Shown here in pieces: positions 17,851 through 26,434 of a stretch of DNA of 51,034 bases (positions within the stretch are counted from its first letter, which is position 1; each line of letters begins with the position of its first letter). The notes under the pieces are model-generated. The model was given only the letters and a program-made list of their open reading frames with translations, ran no database searches and had not been told where the DNA came from. Location: positions 1 through 51,034 of the forward strand of contig JASJEI010000014.1 in the NCBI GenBank assembly GCA_030064795.1, in the 5' to 3' direction. This stretch comes from Pleurocapsa sp. MO_226.B13. GTDB lineage: Bacteria; Cyanobacteriota; Cyanobacteriia; Cyanobacteriales; Xenococcaceae. The translations under genes were made by a program, and so were the position numbers.

Positions 17851-18270
17851 TTATTGTTCGGGATCGGTAATAATATAAGTCGATTCTACTTGGCGATCGC
17901 TTTGAGGAGTAGCAATAAAACGTTCTTCATCGATGAGATAGGTTAGAGTTTCTGCTCGCATACTATTACCTTCTTGGATGACATAAACATCTCCTGTGAG
18001 AATCAAGCGACGTTCGCGACTAAAGTATTGAGCTTGAGCAGCAGTCGCCTGAATTTGTCGAGCGGGATAGTCGATCTTAACGTTACCTCTAGCAGTAATG
18101 ACACCTGTTTGGGAATTAGACTCTTGAACGTCGGACTTGAGAGTAATTGCTCCCTGTTGAGGAGATTGTGCCGACAAAGCAGACGGGATCGAGGCAATAA
18201 TCATGGCACTGACTAGAGTTATCGCCATTGATTTTAGCGATCGCTCGCAAAATGATAAACCAGAAGACAT
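17851..18270 (-). CDS. lptA: LptA/OstA-like periplasmic LPS transport protein
   Basis: 139 residues. A signal peptide (about 14-34, VSAMIIASIPSALSAQ) precedes an OstA/LptA beta-jellyroll: ITLKSDVQESNSQTGVITAR, GNVKIDYPARQIQATAAQAQ, YFSRERRLILTGDVYVIQEG, then AETLTYLIDEERFIA. LptA bridges inner and outer membrane for lipopolysaccharide. Short for the family but complete in core repeats. Upstream of lptB on the same strand. Confidence 0.85.
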   Translation of the reverse strand: MSSGLSFCERSLKSMAITLVSAMIIASIPSALSAQSPQQGAITLKSDVQESNSQTGVITARGNVKIDYPARQIQATAAQAQYFSRERRLILTGDVYVIQEGNSMRAETLTYLIDEERFIATPQSDRQVESTYIITDPEQ

Positions 18271-18379
18271 AAAATACGAAAAAGCAACTCAACCCGAGTA
18301 ATTGTGATTAAATCTTGATATTAACAGTTTCCCAGACGCTTACTTTCTTCAAGAAGTTGCATCTACAGTATATTCTGCT

Positions 18380-18835
18380 TCAGATTTTTTGAATATAAGG
18401 GAGCTGACAATTAGCAATTAAATCTTTAAGCAATAAATCATCATTTAACAATTCGCTTTTTACTCCTGAATGCTTTTGCTGTAACTGCTGAAAAAACTGC
18501 TGCGCTTGCTCTGGCTTGAGTTGCTGCAACGCCTGTAATAACTGACTGGCTTGTTCTAAGAGCAGTTCGACATTTACCCCTTCGTAATCTGGTTGATAAT
18601 CACACAAGCGTCGCACCGCCTCTCCTAAGAGGATAATCGCGCCCCGAAGATTATCGTTACTCAAGTGATAGCATCCCACCGCTACCTGCAAAATTCCTTG
18701 ATAAAATCTCTTATCTGCTTCGGGAGCTTCTACCCAAACAGCTTCGAGAGTATCGTGACAGGCATAAAATTCTTGCTGGTTAAATTCGGCAATTCCTCGT
18801 TCAAATTCTGGTGGTGCTACCATATCATTTGTCAT
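18380..18835 (-). CDS. DUF309 domain protein
   Basis: 151 residues. The core FERGIAEFNQQEFYACHDTL, EAVWVEAPEADKRFYQGILQ, VAVGCYHLSNDNLRGAI is the DUF309 signature (all-helical; His and Glu in the EFYACHDTLE motif are conserved). Function unknown. The gene starts 3 bp after the ftrC stop on the same strand, so they are probably co-transcribed. The C-terminus is rich in Gln and Leu. Confidence 0.85.
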   Translation of the reverse strand: MTNDMVAPPEFERGIAEFNQQEFYACHDTLEAVWVEAPEADKRFYQGILQVAVGCYHLSNDNLRGAIILLGEAVRRLCDYQPDYEGVNVELLLEQASQLLQALQQLKPEQAQQFFQQLQQKHSGVKSELLNDDLLLKDLIANCQLPYIQKI

Positions 18836-18838
18836 TGT

Positions 18839-19207
18839 TTACTGCATCTGGTTGCAAAGTTGCTCTATTTGCTCGGTAGTAATTTCTTGCGTATTCCCTG
18901 CAAAGGCGTTATCTGGAGTCAGAAACAACAGACAGTGGCATTTCTTTTCTTCGCGCATCGGTACACAAGGACAATTCCAATAAGCTTTTTTAACTTCTGC
19001 TACTTTGTCTTCATAATGGCGACAAGGACAAAGAGGAGAACCTAATTCCTGTTTGTGCTTTGCCAAGCCTTTGATTACCGCAGCAGTTATTGCCAAATTA
19101 CTACAGAAATAGGTATCGGTAATTTGGGCGTACTTCTGAGCAAATTTTCTCATCGCCTCTAAATTTTTATCTTGACTTTGACTGGATGCTGGTTGTGCCG
19201 TCGTCAT
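18839..19207 (-). CDS. ftrC: Ferredoxin:thioredoxin reductase catalytic chain
   Basis: 122 residues with the full set of cysteines that ligate the 4Fe-4S cluster and form the active disulfide: YFCSN, CPCRHY, CPCVPMRE and KKCHCLLFL. The enzyme passes electrons from photosynthetic ferredoxin to thioredoxin. Length and spacing are standard for cyanobacteria. It is the first gene of a pair with the DUF309 gene. The variable chain gene (ftrV) is not adjacent. Confidence 0.96.
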   Translation of the reverse strand: MTTAQPASSQSQDKNLEAMRKFAQKYAQITDTYFCSNLAITAAVIKGLAKHKQELGSPLCPCRHYEDKVAEVKKAYWNCPCVPMREEKKCHCLLFLTPDNAFAGNTQEITTEQIEQLCNQMQ

Positions 19208-19649
19208 AACTAAGAAAAATTGAAATTATAAGGTTTAAAGGTATTTGTCTGTATTGTGGTAGTAGACTTAGGAAATTTGACCCTAGGTTATTCAGGATTA
19301 CACAATACCGAAGATAATGAAAGCCAAATCGTGTTTGTAAATATTGATTACTTTTAACTTCAGGAATTTTGTCTATGTCGAATATGTAAAATATTAGTTA
19401 TAAAGGACTAGTTATGTTAAATATTTGAGTTATTTTGGCGTGTTTAATTCCAGATCGCAGACAAATTTTGTAAAAAAGTGTAAACAATTTTGGCTGACTG
19501 GCCAAAATTATCACTGGTTTTGGTAGGCAAACGACAAGCAAAGGTGCTTATCAACAATTTGTGTGACCTAATTAACATTAGTTGTATTGTTTCTTCTAGA
19601 AGCTAGCTCTCAACCCAATATTTAAATAAGTTACTAATTATTTTTCATT
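19208..19649. other. 442-bp divergent promoter region
   Basis: Between ftrC (minus) and the receiver-HlyD gene (plus). AT-rich, no coding frame. Contains an imperfect palindrome ATTTTGGCTGACTGGCCAAAAT (about 19489-19510; TTTTGG against CCAAAA) that could be an operator. The long leader before 19650 could hold regulatory elements of the fusion gene. Confidence 0.4.
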
Positions 19650-21920
19650 ATGAACTCATTTAGCAATGGTAATAGCGATCGCCCTGGTAACGGTATTAAG
19701 TTTAATTCTACCAACGGTAACGGTGCTAAAATTCCCGTCGATACGATTAAGGTTTTAATCGTTGACGACCAAAAAATGATTAGGGAAGGCTTAAAAGCCC
19801 TAATCAAAACTGAAGAAGATATTACTATAGTCGGTGTTGCTGAAAATGGAGAACACGCTGTCAAACAGGTAGAATCTCTTCAACCAAATGTGGTCTTGAT
19901 GGACATGGAAATGCCTGGTATGAATGGGGTGGAAGCTACCAAAATAATTTGTCAGAAATTTCCCGATGTCAAAGTCTTGGTTCTCAGTACCTTTGACACC
20001 CAAGAATATGTTTCTCGCTCTCTTAGCTCTGGAGCAATGGGTTATCTGCTCAAAGGGACTCCAGCTAAAGAACTAACAGATGCGATTAGATCGGTTCATC
20101 GTGGCTACGCTCAAATTGGGCCAGGAGTTTATCGCAACGTCGCTTTACCTCAGCTACAGGAAGCGGAAAAGCTCCCAGTGATGTCTTCTTCGAGTACTGC
20201 TGCTAATACCCAGACTCGTCCAGAGCGTTCTTATCCCAAGGGAGAATTGGTTACGACTAAAAGCTCAGATCCCGAAGCCAGTGCCCTAATCAAACGCGAT
20301 CCTGCTGCGATTAATACCCGCAAGTTCGAGCAAACCGTAATGTTACGTCGCTCTCCTAAGTGGTCTAGACTGACCATGGCAGGAGTAATGGGAGTAAGCG
20401 TTTTTGCGATTATTTGGTCTTATTTTGCTAAAATCGAGCAGGTAATTCCCGCCCAGGGTCAGATCCAGCCGACAGGCAGACTGCAAGAGATTCAAGTACC
20501 GACTAACGGAGTAGTCCAAGAAGTTAAAGTAGAAGAAGGACAACGGGTAGAAAAGGGTGATGTCCTCTTACATTTAGATGCGACAACTTCTCAAGCACAA
20601 GTTGATTCTCTCAGCAAAGTCCGCAAGTCCCTGACTCAAGAAAATAAGTTTTACCGAGCCTTGATGTCGGGAGATCTTGATTCGAGAAATATTGATGGGG
20701 CGATCGCTTCCTTGGAAATTCCCAGAGAAATCGCTTTCTTGACTCGCAACCGAGCGGAACTAAAAGAAGAAAATGAGCTGTTTGAGAATTTATTAGGCAA
20801 CTCTAGCGGTAACATGAGTGCCGAACAACAGGCTAGATTAGAAGCTGCACGAGCAGATTTACGAGAAAGAACTGCTTCTGCCAGACTAGAAGTCGAACAG
20901 CTAGAAAAACAGCTAGAACAAAATAAGATTCAGCTAGAAGATATTAGAGCGCAACTAGAAACAGGAAAGCAAAATCTCGCAGAAATTAAAGAGCGCAACG
21001 CTGAAGCTATAGATCAAGCCCGAAAAAGTCTCAAAATTGAAGAAGAAATTTTAGAATCGATTATACCCGTATATAAAGAGGGTGGGTTTGCTAAGGTTCA
21101 AGTCGATCAACAACAACAAAGAGTCAACGATCGCCGAGCCTCGATCAACGACATTCTCAAACAGGGTAACCTAGAACGCAAGCGTCAACAGCAGGAGATA
21201 ACAACTCTACAAGCTGAAATTCAACGTTTGTTACAGGAAGAACAAAGGTTAACTCTGGATATTTCTCAAGCTAGAGAGCAATTAAGCAATACCACTACTC
21301 TATCCAGAAAAGATTTACTCGACCAAATTGCTGCCAACCGCCAACGGCTTGCCGAGATCGATAGTCAACTCAACAAAACTATTGTTGAAAACGATAAACG
21401 GATCGCCGAAATCAACAGTCAAATTGCCAGTGCTGACGAAAATCTAAGATATCGAACTATTGTCGCTCCCGTTACAGGAGATGTTTTTGACCTTAGAGCC
21501 TACCCTGGATACGTTCCTCCCGCTGGTCAAAATGCTCAACCAGTCCTAAAAATAGTTCCTACTGAAGACTTGATTGCAGAAGTATTTATTAGTCCCAAGG
21601 ATATTGGCTTTGTGAGAAAAGGGATGAATACAGATGTAAGAATCAGTGCCTTTAACTATAGTGACTATGGTGATATTGATGGCAAAGTCAAGTTTATTAG
21701 TGCTAGTGCCTTAGAACCAGAACCACCCTACGATTTTTTCCGTTATGTGGCCAAGGTTGAATTAGAGCAAGATTATCTGGAAATCAACGGCGAGAAACAA
21801 TATCTCCAGCCAGGAATGGAAGTTCAAGCCAATATCCGCATCAACGAAAATCGTACCGTTATGCAATTGTTTATGAGTAAATATAAGAGTGGAATTGATA
21901 AGTTTAAGGAAGTCGAATAA
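19650..21920 (+). CDS. Receiver domain fused to HlyD-type membrane-fusion protein
   Basis: 756 residues in one uninterrupted frame. Residues 33-155 form a NarL-like receiver with the acidic pair 39-40, phosphoacceptor Asp85 (VVLMDMEMPG), Ser113 and Lys135 (GYLLKG). A Ser/Pro-rich linker leads to a single transmembrane helix at about 241-260. A HlyD-type adaptor follows: lipoyl half-motif VPTNGVVQEVKVEEGQRV, long coiled coils (about 370-590), second lipoyl half APVTGDVFDLRAYPGY and beta-barrel to the end. The receiver would sit in the cytoplasm and the adaptor in the periplasm, reaching a TolC-like channel. No ABC ATPase lies next to it. Usual HlyD proteins have only a short cytoplasmic tail; this fusion suggests export gated by phosphorylation, which is inference. 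Confidence 0.9.
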   Translation: MNSFSNGNSDRPGNGIKFNSTNGNGAKIPVDTIKVLIVDDQKMIREGLKALIKTEEDITIVGVAENGEHAVKQVESLQPNVVLMDMEMPGMNGVEATKIICQKFPDVKVLVLSTFDTQEYVSRSLSSGAMGYLLKGTPAKELTDAIRSVHRGYAQIGPGVYRNVALPQLQEAEKLPVMSSSSTAANTQTRPERSYPKGELVTTKSSDPEASALIKRDPAAINTRKFEQTVMLRRSPKWSRLTMAGVMGVSVFAIIWSYFAKIEQVIPAQGQIQPTGRLQEIQVPTNGVVQEVKVEEGQRVEKGDVLLHLDATTSQAQVDSLSKVRKSLTQENKFYRALMSGDLDSRNIDGAIASLEIPREIAFLTRNRAELKEENELFENLLGNSSGNMSAEQQARLEAARADLRERTASARLEVEQLEKQLEQNKIQLEDIRAQLETGKQNLAEIKERNAEAIDQARKSLKIEEEILESIIPVYKEGGFAKVQVDQQQQRVNDRRASINDILKQGNLERKRQQQEITTLQAEIQRLLQEEQRLTLDISQAREQLSNTTTLSRKDLLDQIAANRQRLAEIDSQLNKTIVENDKRIAEINSQIASADENLRYRTIVAPVTGDVFDLRAYPGYVPPAGQNAQPVLKIVPTEDLIAEVFISPKDIGFVRKGMNTDVRISAFNYSDYGDIDGKVKFISASALEPEPPYDFFRYVAKVELEQDYLEINGEKQYLQPGMEVQANIRINENRTVMQLFMSKYKSGIDKFKEVE

Positions 21921-21989
21921 GCAACTAGTTTTTGGTTAACCAATAGCTTTGGAAGAATTTAAGAGCGACTGTAACGTTGTTTACAGATA

Positions 21990-22145
21990 ATGCTTAGAAC
22001 CATTTCTATTCCAGTCGATTTACCTCCAGAGAAATTCTTTTCTCTGATGGCGAGCTGTGCGGAGATCTTCAATGCTCATATTGACTGGGCATTGGAGCAG
22101 AAAACCGACAACAAATCAAAGGCGCATCAAGATTTGTATAGTTAA
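21990..22145 (+). pseudogene. tnpB: TnpB (IS200/IS605 OrfB) N-terminal remnant
   Basis: A 51-residue frame, MLRTISIPVDLPPEKFFSLM followed by ASCAEIFNAHIDWALEQKT, matches the start of the OrfB N-terminal helix-turn-helix region (a short strand then the N-x-H-I-D-W-A type helix). It ends in TAA after 51 residues and nothing further of TnpB follows before the histidine kinase gene. A start fragment of an element different from the C-terminal pieces nearby. Confidence 0.7.
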
Positions 22146-22156
22146 TTAAGGCTTAC

Positions 22157-23302
22157 TTATCCGACGATGCCCTCTGCATTATTACTAACGCACTTTTGAA
22201 TGGGGATGGTTACGGTAAAGGTAGTACCTACTTTTAATTGACTCTCTACCGAGATCGTACCTTGATGGAGTTCGACGTATTGCTTGGCGATCGCCAAACC
22301 CAAACCCGTACCTTCAAATTGGTTCGAGTTACTAGCGCGATAAAAAGAATCAAACAAATGAGGAAGATCTTCTGGCGGAATACCGATACCGCGATCGCTA
22401 ACTATAAAGGTTACTTCTGAAGCCGAACAGTGAACTTGAAAGTCTACAGCAGTATCGCGAGCGGAATATTTACAAGCATTAGAAAGTAAGTTAATCAGAA
22501 TATGATGCAGTAAGTTGCAGTCTAAATTAAATTTTTGTTTTTCCCCAGAGAAAGTAAAGTTAATCGACTGCTTGCGGTCAAAAACCGTTTGCACTTCACC
22601 AATCAAAGCGCGACAAAAAATTTCTAACTTTAATGGGGCTGGCTCAAATTTAAGTTTGCCCATGTCTTTACGGCTGATAATCAAGACATCATCCAAAAGA
22701 TTATTCATTTTGATAACGTTACGCCGTAGCTGTTGCAAAACCTCGACTTTTTTTTCTGAAGATAATTTATCGCCATAAGTCTCCAAAATTTGCGTCATTC
22801 CTGAGATACTGTTAAGAGGATTGCGAAATTCGTGAGATACTATCGAAACAAAGTGAGTTTTAAGCTGATTTAGTTCTTTCTCTTGAGATAAAGCATCGTT
22901 TAACTTTTTTTGGGCTGCTTGTAGTTGTAGAGAATCAGAACGCCAACGTAATAATATTCTCAGCTTGGTTTGTAACTCAATTTTTTTAATCGGTAGATGG
23001 ACAATATCATCCACCAACAGCTCTAAATGGTCTGTAGAAAAGCCAATATTCTGCAAAGCCGTTAAAAAAACAAATGGCAGAAACACGGGGATTTCTGCTT
23101 CTCGTTTAGCGATCATTGGTTCTCTTAGTTGATGAATAGCACCAAAGTCAATAAAACACAGATCGAAAGTTTCCTCTAAGAATTGTTTGCCTGTTTCTGG
23201 AAAATTATCTTCAGGGGAGAGAATTTGATATTGCTCGCTCAACCATTGAGATAACACCTGACGATTTTGGTAATGCTCTATTAATAAGAGAATACGTTTC
23301 AT
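22157..23302 (-). CDS. Receiver-like domain plus histidine kinase
   Basis: 381 residues. The N-terminal about 120 residues follow a receiver fold, with Asp52 in LCFIDFGAI at the phosphoacceptor position, but the N-terminal acidic pair is reduced (LLLIEHY), so phosphorylation is doubtful. A HisKA domain has His157 in IVSHEFRNPL; the HATPase domain shows NLLSNACKYS, DRGIGIPPEDL and GTGLGLAIAKQ. Cytoplasmic, no sensor domain. Converges on the receiver-HlyD gene 236 bp away; it is a plausible but unproven phosphodonor for that receiver. Confidence 0.85.
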   Translation of the reverse strand: MKRILLLIEHYQNRQVLSQWLSEQYQILSPEDNFPETGKQFLEETFDLCFIDFGAIHQLREPMIAKREAEIPVFLPFVFLTALQNIGFSTDHLELLVDDIVHLPIKKIELQTKLRILLRWRSDSLQLQAAQKKLNDALSQEKELNQLKTHFVSIVSHEFRNPLNSISGMTQILETYGDKLSSEKKVEVLQQLRRNVIKMNNLLDDVLIISRKDMGKLKFEPAPLKLEIFCRALIGEVQTVFDRKQSINFTFSGEKQKFNLDCNLLHHILINLLSNACKYSARDTAVDFQVHCSASEVTFIVSDRGIGIPPEDLPHLFDSFYRASNSNQFEGTGLGLAIAKQYVELHQGTISVESQLKVGTTFTVTIPIQKCVSNNAEGIVG

Positions 23303-23711
23303 TTTGGCTTATTGGCGGTGCTATAGATTAGTAGTAACAAATTTTTGATTACTAGAGATTCTAGCCAAACGCTATTTTCACTGTGAATTCAACTATTTTG
23401 TTTGTTCGACAATAAAATTATATTGGAGAGGAAAAGTTAAAAATCAGATATTTTTTTATCTGTAATAGTTGGCAATAACTTTTAATCTAACGCTCGAGAT
23501 CCGCTTTGTGAACTACCACTCTTAAATCAAAGATTATAAGAGTGGCTTCCAAATTCATCGGCAACAGCAATGACAGTTGACTAGATGCGGCGACGGTCAT
23601 CATATGCGAAGCGGTATCCTTTAGGACACGCTTTTTGCGAGAGGAAATGCGTCGTCTCACGGCGCATATTCCACTCTCGCGGTGAGGAGACCTCAAAAGA
23701 CGTGACCTAAA

Positions 23712-23878
23712 CTATGCGCCTTTCTGCCCTCTGCGTTGTCTGACGTTGCCTCCTTTGGCAGTATCCCCAGTCCCAGAGGATAATATTCTGATGCCTTCAT
23801 CTCTACAGTTTCTAGCTGCGTTAATGTCTCTATCAATACCTTTAGTTCCACAACTCGAACAATCCAGCAATCCACGCC
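23712..23878 (-). pseudogene. tnpB: TnpB C-terminal remnant, second copy
   Basis: The minus strand reads RGLLDCSSCGTKGIDRDINA followed by ARNCRDEGIRILSSGTGDTA and ends in TAG at 23712-23714. This is the last zinc-ribbon Cys pair (CSSCG) plus the catalytic DRDINAARN motif of TnpB. A stop codon lies immediately upstream in the same frame and the rest of the gene is missing. It differs in sequence from the fragment at 16618, so it comes from another IS605-group element. Confidence 0.8.
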
Positions 23879-24044
23879 TCTATCTGTTCCTGAAATCGGC
23901 GATCGCCGGGGCTATTTTCAAACTGGGTAAGCTTACAATACCCAGGAGAAACGATTACTGAAGAAATTGTTATAGATAGCGATAATCTTGCCAATAATCG
24001 TTATTGTAGTTTTGCAGCAAGTAACGATTGCTTTTATCGGGAAT

Positions 24045-24411
24045 GACGATCCTCAAGAAATTTAAATCTTTGACGAAGCAGGAAACTTTATGGGTGCCGA
24101 TTTCACGATCGCTGGTTCTAAAGTCTGGGATGCGGGGACGGAAGTCAACGATGAAGATTCTACTACCGTTCCCTATACTCTAGCCGACATCGATAGCGGT
24201 GTAAACGAAAACGTTACGGTGTAACTTCTGCACCAGGAGAGGGACAGATATCATCTTTGATTTTGAATTAGGACAAGATGCGATCGCGTTTACCACTTGC
24301 TATAGCTACGCTCTCCTCGATTTTGAATTTTATGCCAAAGGTAATTACGCCACTATTAGCAAAGAAAACGAGAAATTAATCATTAGGCTAATTGGGGTAG
24401 AAGCCAACTAA
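24045..24411 (+). pseudogene. Remnant of a spondin-domain / RTX-type calcium-binding protein
   Basis: Two out-of-phase pieces. The first (24045-24224) reads IFDEAGNFMGADFTIAGSKV and then WDAGTEVNDEDS, the end of a spondin-like domain, with an internal TAA at 24063-24065 and a terminal TAA at 24222. The second (24244-24411) reads TDIIFDFELGQDAIAFTTCY and ISKENEKLIIRLIGV, the C-terminal pattern of haemolysin-type calcium-binding (RTX-like) proteins, ending in TAA. The nonapeptide repeats are missing. In cyanobacteria such proteins are often exported by type I systems using HlyD adaptors, so its decay next to the receiver-HlyD gene is notable. Confidence 0.65.
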
Positions 24412-24841
24412 TTAACTGAATCCGATTTTATCACTATCTAAAATGAAACTATTATTAGTTGTACTATTCTTTTTTGTATTTTATGCAAGTTGAAACGGCT
24501 TTTTGTTCACCTTACTTTCTGAGTAAGACAACTAAATTATAGTCGGATACTAAGGGTTAATATTTTCCAGTAATTATAAGTTATTCTATTATGATTGCTA
24601 AAAATTATTAGATCTTATTTGTTTCTTGAGCAATTGCTTTTTTATTTCAGGTCATTTTTATTCGATCTAAGTGCTTTTTTTTACATTAACTTTACTTTGG
24701 TCTGATAACGTTGAAATTCTTTAGCGAAAGTTTTCAAAAATCAGTAAAGAAAAAATAATTTTCTACCTTTGATTTTTCTCAATTTTTCCTGTAAATTTTT
24801 GCTGTGCACTATTTAATTTAAATGAGGAATAATTAACAGAA

Positions 24842-25927
24842 ATGATCGACGAATCCGTAGACATTAAATATACTCAATTTACTGATTGGGGTAGTGGTTT
24901 TCAAGGCAGTATAGACATCACTAATAATGGTGATAGTAGTGTCAATGGCTGGGATCTTGAGTTCGATTTACCTAGAGAAATCAACGATATTTGGGGTGCT
25001 AACATCATTAGCAGTGATAACGGCGACTATACAATTGAAAGCCTTGACTGGAATAGTGAAATTAGACCTGGACAGACAATAAATATTGGCTTCATCGGTG
25101 TAGGTAGTGGTGTAACTCCTCAAAACTTCGACCTTGAAGAAACAAGTATTGATACACCCACTGATGGAGGAGAAACACCCACTGATGGAGGAGAAACACC
25201 CACTGATGGAGGAGAAACACCCACTGATGGGGGAGATACAATTACTCCTTCCACTTCGAGTTTAGCTTTAGGTGAAGAATATCAAGGACGAGCAACTTTC
25301 TATAACACTTCAGGTGTTAAAGGTAACTCTGGTTATGATGTGCTTACTGGATCGGCAGCAGCAGGTATTACAGCAATTAATACTTCACAGTGGGATGGTT
25401 CAGAAGCTAGTGGTGCTTTCTTACAAGTATCTGGCCCCAAACAAATGGCGGGAGCCGACCCCATTATAGTTCAAGTAGCCGATTTACTCCCAGATCGTGG
25501 TGATGGCTTAGATTTAAGTCCCCAAAGTTTTGAACAAATTGCCAATCCAGTTGATGGTATTGTCGATATTGAATATGAGTTGATTGGTCCCGGGGATAAC
25601 TTCAGAACTCCTTATGGTTACACTATTGGTCAAGGTCTTGTAGCTGAAGGAATTGAGGGAACTAATCCTTATTACGCAGCAGTCAGATTTAATAATCATC
25701 GTTATCCCATTGAAAGTGTTGAACTCATTGAAGAAGATGGAGATCAAATTTCTCTAAATCGAGAGTCTGACAACCGTTTTGTCTTAGGTGGTGGCTATCC
25801 TCTTAATGGACCACAGGATTTATTAGTTACTGATATATTCGGTCAGGAGGTTACTTTGGATGATGTGAATATTACTGGTGGTGCTGACACTGAACAAGTG
25901 ACAGGAGAACAGTTTGGATTGATCTAA
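24842..25927 (+). CDS. CBM2-expansin-like protein
   Basis: 361 residues in three parts. Residues about 1-100 look like a family 2 cellulose-binding module (FTDWGSGFQGSIDITNNGDS, VNGWDLEFDLP, then GQTINIGFIGVGSG). A linker of four PTDGGET repeats (106-133) follows. Residues about 147-345 match a microbial expansin: GRATFYN, ITAINTSQWDG, VADLLPDRGDGLDLSPQSFE (carrying the Asp residues 214 and 224 that match the functional pair of Bacillus EXLX1), then the second domain with NPYYAAVRFNNHRYPI, where Tyr277-278 replace the cellulose-contacting Trp pair. Expansins loosen cellulose networks without hydrolysis. No signal peptide is visible; secretion may use another route. Terminator at 25984. Confidence 0.85.
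   Translation: MIDESVDIKYTQFTDWGSGFQGSIDITNNGDSSVNGWDLEFDLPREINDIWGANIISSDNGDYTIESLDWNSEIRPGQTINIGFIGVGSGVTPQNFDLEETSIDTPTDGGETPTDGGETPTDGGETPTDGGDTITPSTSSLALGEEYQGRATFYNTSGVKGNSGYDVLTGSAAAGITAINTSQWDGSEASGAFLQVSGPKQMAGADPIIVQVADLLPDRGDGLDLSPQSFEQIANPVDGIVDIEYELIGPGDNFRTPYGYTIGQGLVAEGIEGTNPYYAAVRFNNHRYPIESVELIEEDGDQISLNRESDNRFVLGGGYPLNGPQDLLVTDIFGQEVTLDDVNITGGADTEQVTGEQFGLI
25154..25237 (+). repeat. Four 21-bp tandem repeats encoding PTDGGET
   Basis: Units ACACCCACTGATGGAGGAGA plus one A, three near-perfect and a fourth with two changes. They encode the flexible linker between the CBM2 and expansin domains. The near identity at DNA level indicates recent slippage and a length that may vary between strains. 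Confidence 0.85.
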
Positions 25928-25983
25928 GATTATGGTTTAAGTAAAGTAGGATCGAATCTTACATTATTAGATTAAATATTTAG

Positions 25984-26032
25984 CGATCGCTTTTTTACCC
26001 AAGCTATTTATCTTAGGGCGATCGTTTTTTTT
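25984..26032 (+). terminator. Terminator after the expansin gene
   Basis: CGATCGC (25984-25990) pairs with GCGATCG (26018-26024), followed by eight T residues. It lies 57 bp after the stop. Built from HIP1-like sequence. Confidence 0.65.
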
Positions 26033-26048
26033 GCTTAACTTCAATTTT

Positions 26049-26139
26049 TAACAATAATAAATAATGATAATTTGAAGTAATTATAACTACATTCTGTAGT
26101 TTTTCTTGGTGCTTTAATTTATTGAACAGCGATCGCTAA
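26049..26139. repeat. 90-bp direct repeat, copy 1
   Basis: Starts AACAATAATAAATAATGATA and ends TTATTGAACAGCGATCGCTAA. The copy at 26668-26757 shares ATAATTTGAAGTRATTATAA, CTACATTC and the 3' end; together roughly four fifths of positions agree by eye. The two copies bracket the small ORF at 26435. Confidence 0.7.
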
Positions 26140-26434
26140 TAAAATCCGCGAAATGGTAGGGCTTTTAGTTGACTGTATAATTCTGATTAATTCCTATTCT
26201 GGCAAGCTTGTTGACTTTGCGGACATTCTTGGAGAAGCTTGGCATAATTTATTACTTTTCAGACATCCTCTAAAATCTTTCCCCATAAATAGCATAGACT
26301 TTGAAAGCCTCCTTTCCTGAACTTTTCTAAGTTATAATTCTGAATTTTTCTGAACTTTTAGGTATTTTTTCTACTTCAGATTTCACTTAGAATATTACAC
26401 AAAAAGTTCTCAAGAATTAAGGAGGTAGAGCTAA

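Larger units (their letters stand above)
23303..24841. other. 1.5-kb gene-poor stretch with dead genes
   Basis: Holds an IS605 scar (TnpB C-terminus, listed separately, with an adjacent right-end-like zone at about 23580-23710 containing GCGGTATCCTTTAGGACACG) and the ruin of a spondin/calcium-binding gene (listed separately). The last 400 bp before the expansin gene (24430-24841) are AT-rich and presumably contain its promoter; AATGAGGAATAATTAACAG precedes the ATG but is a weak ribosome binding site. Confidence 0.5.
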
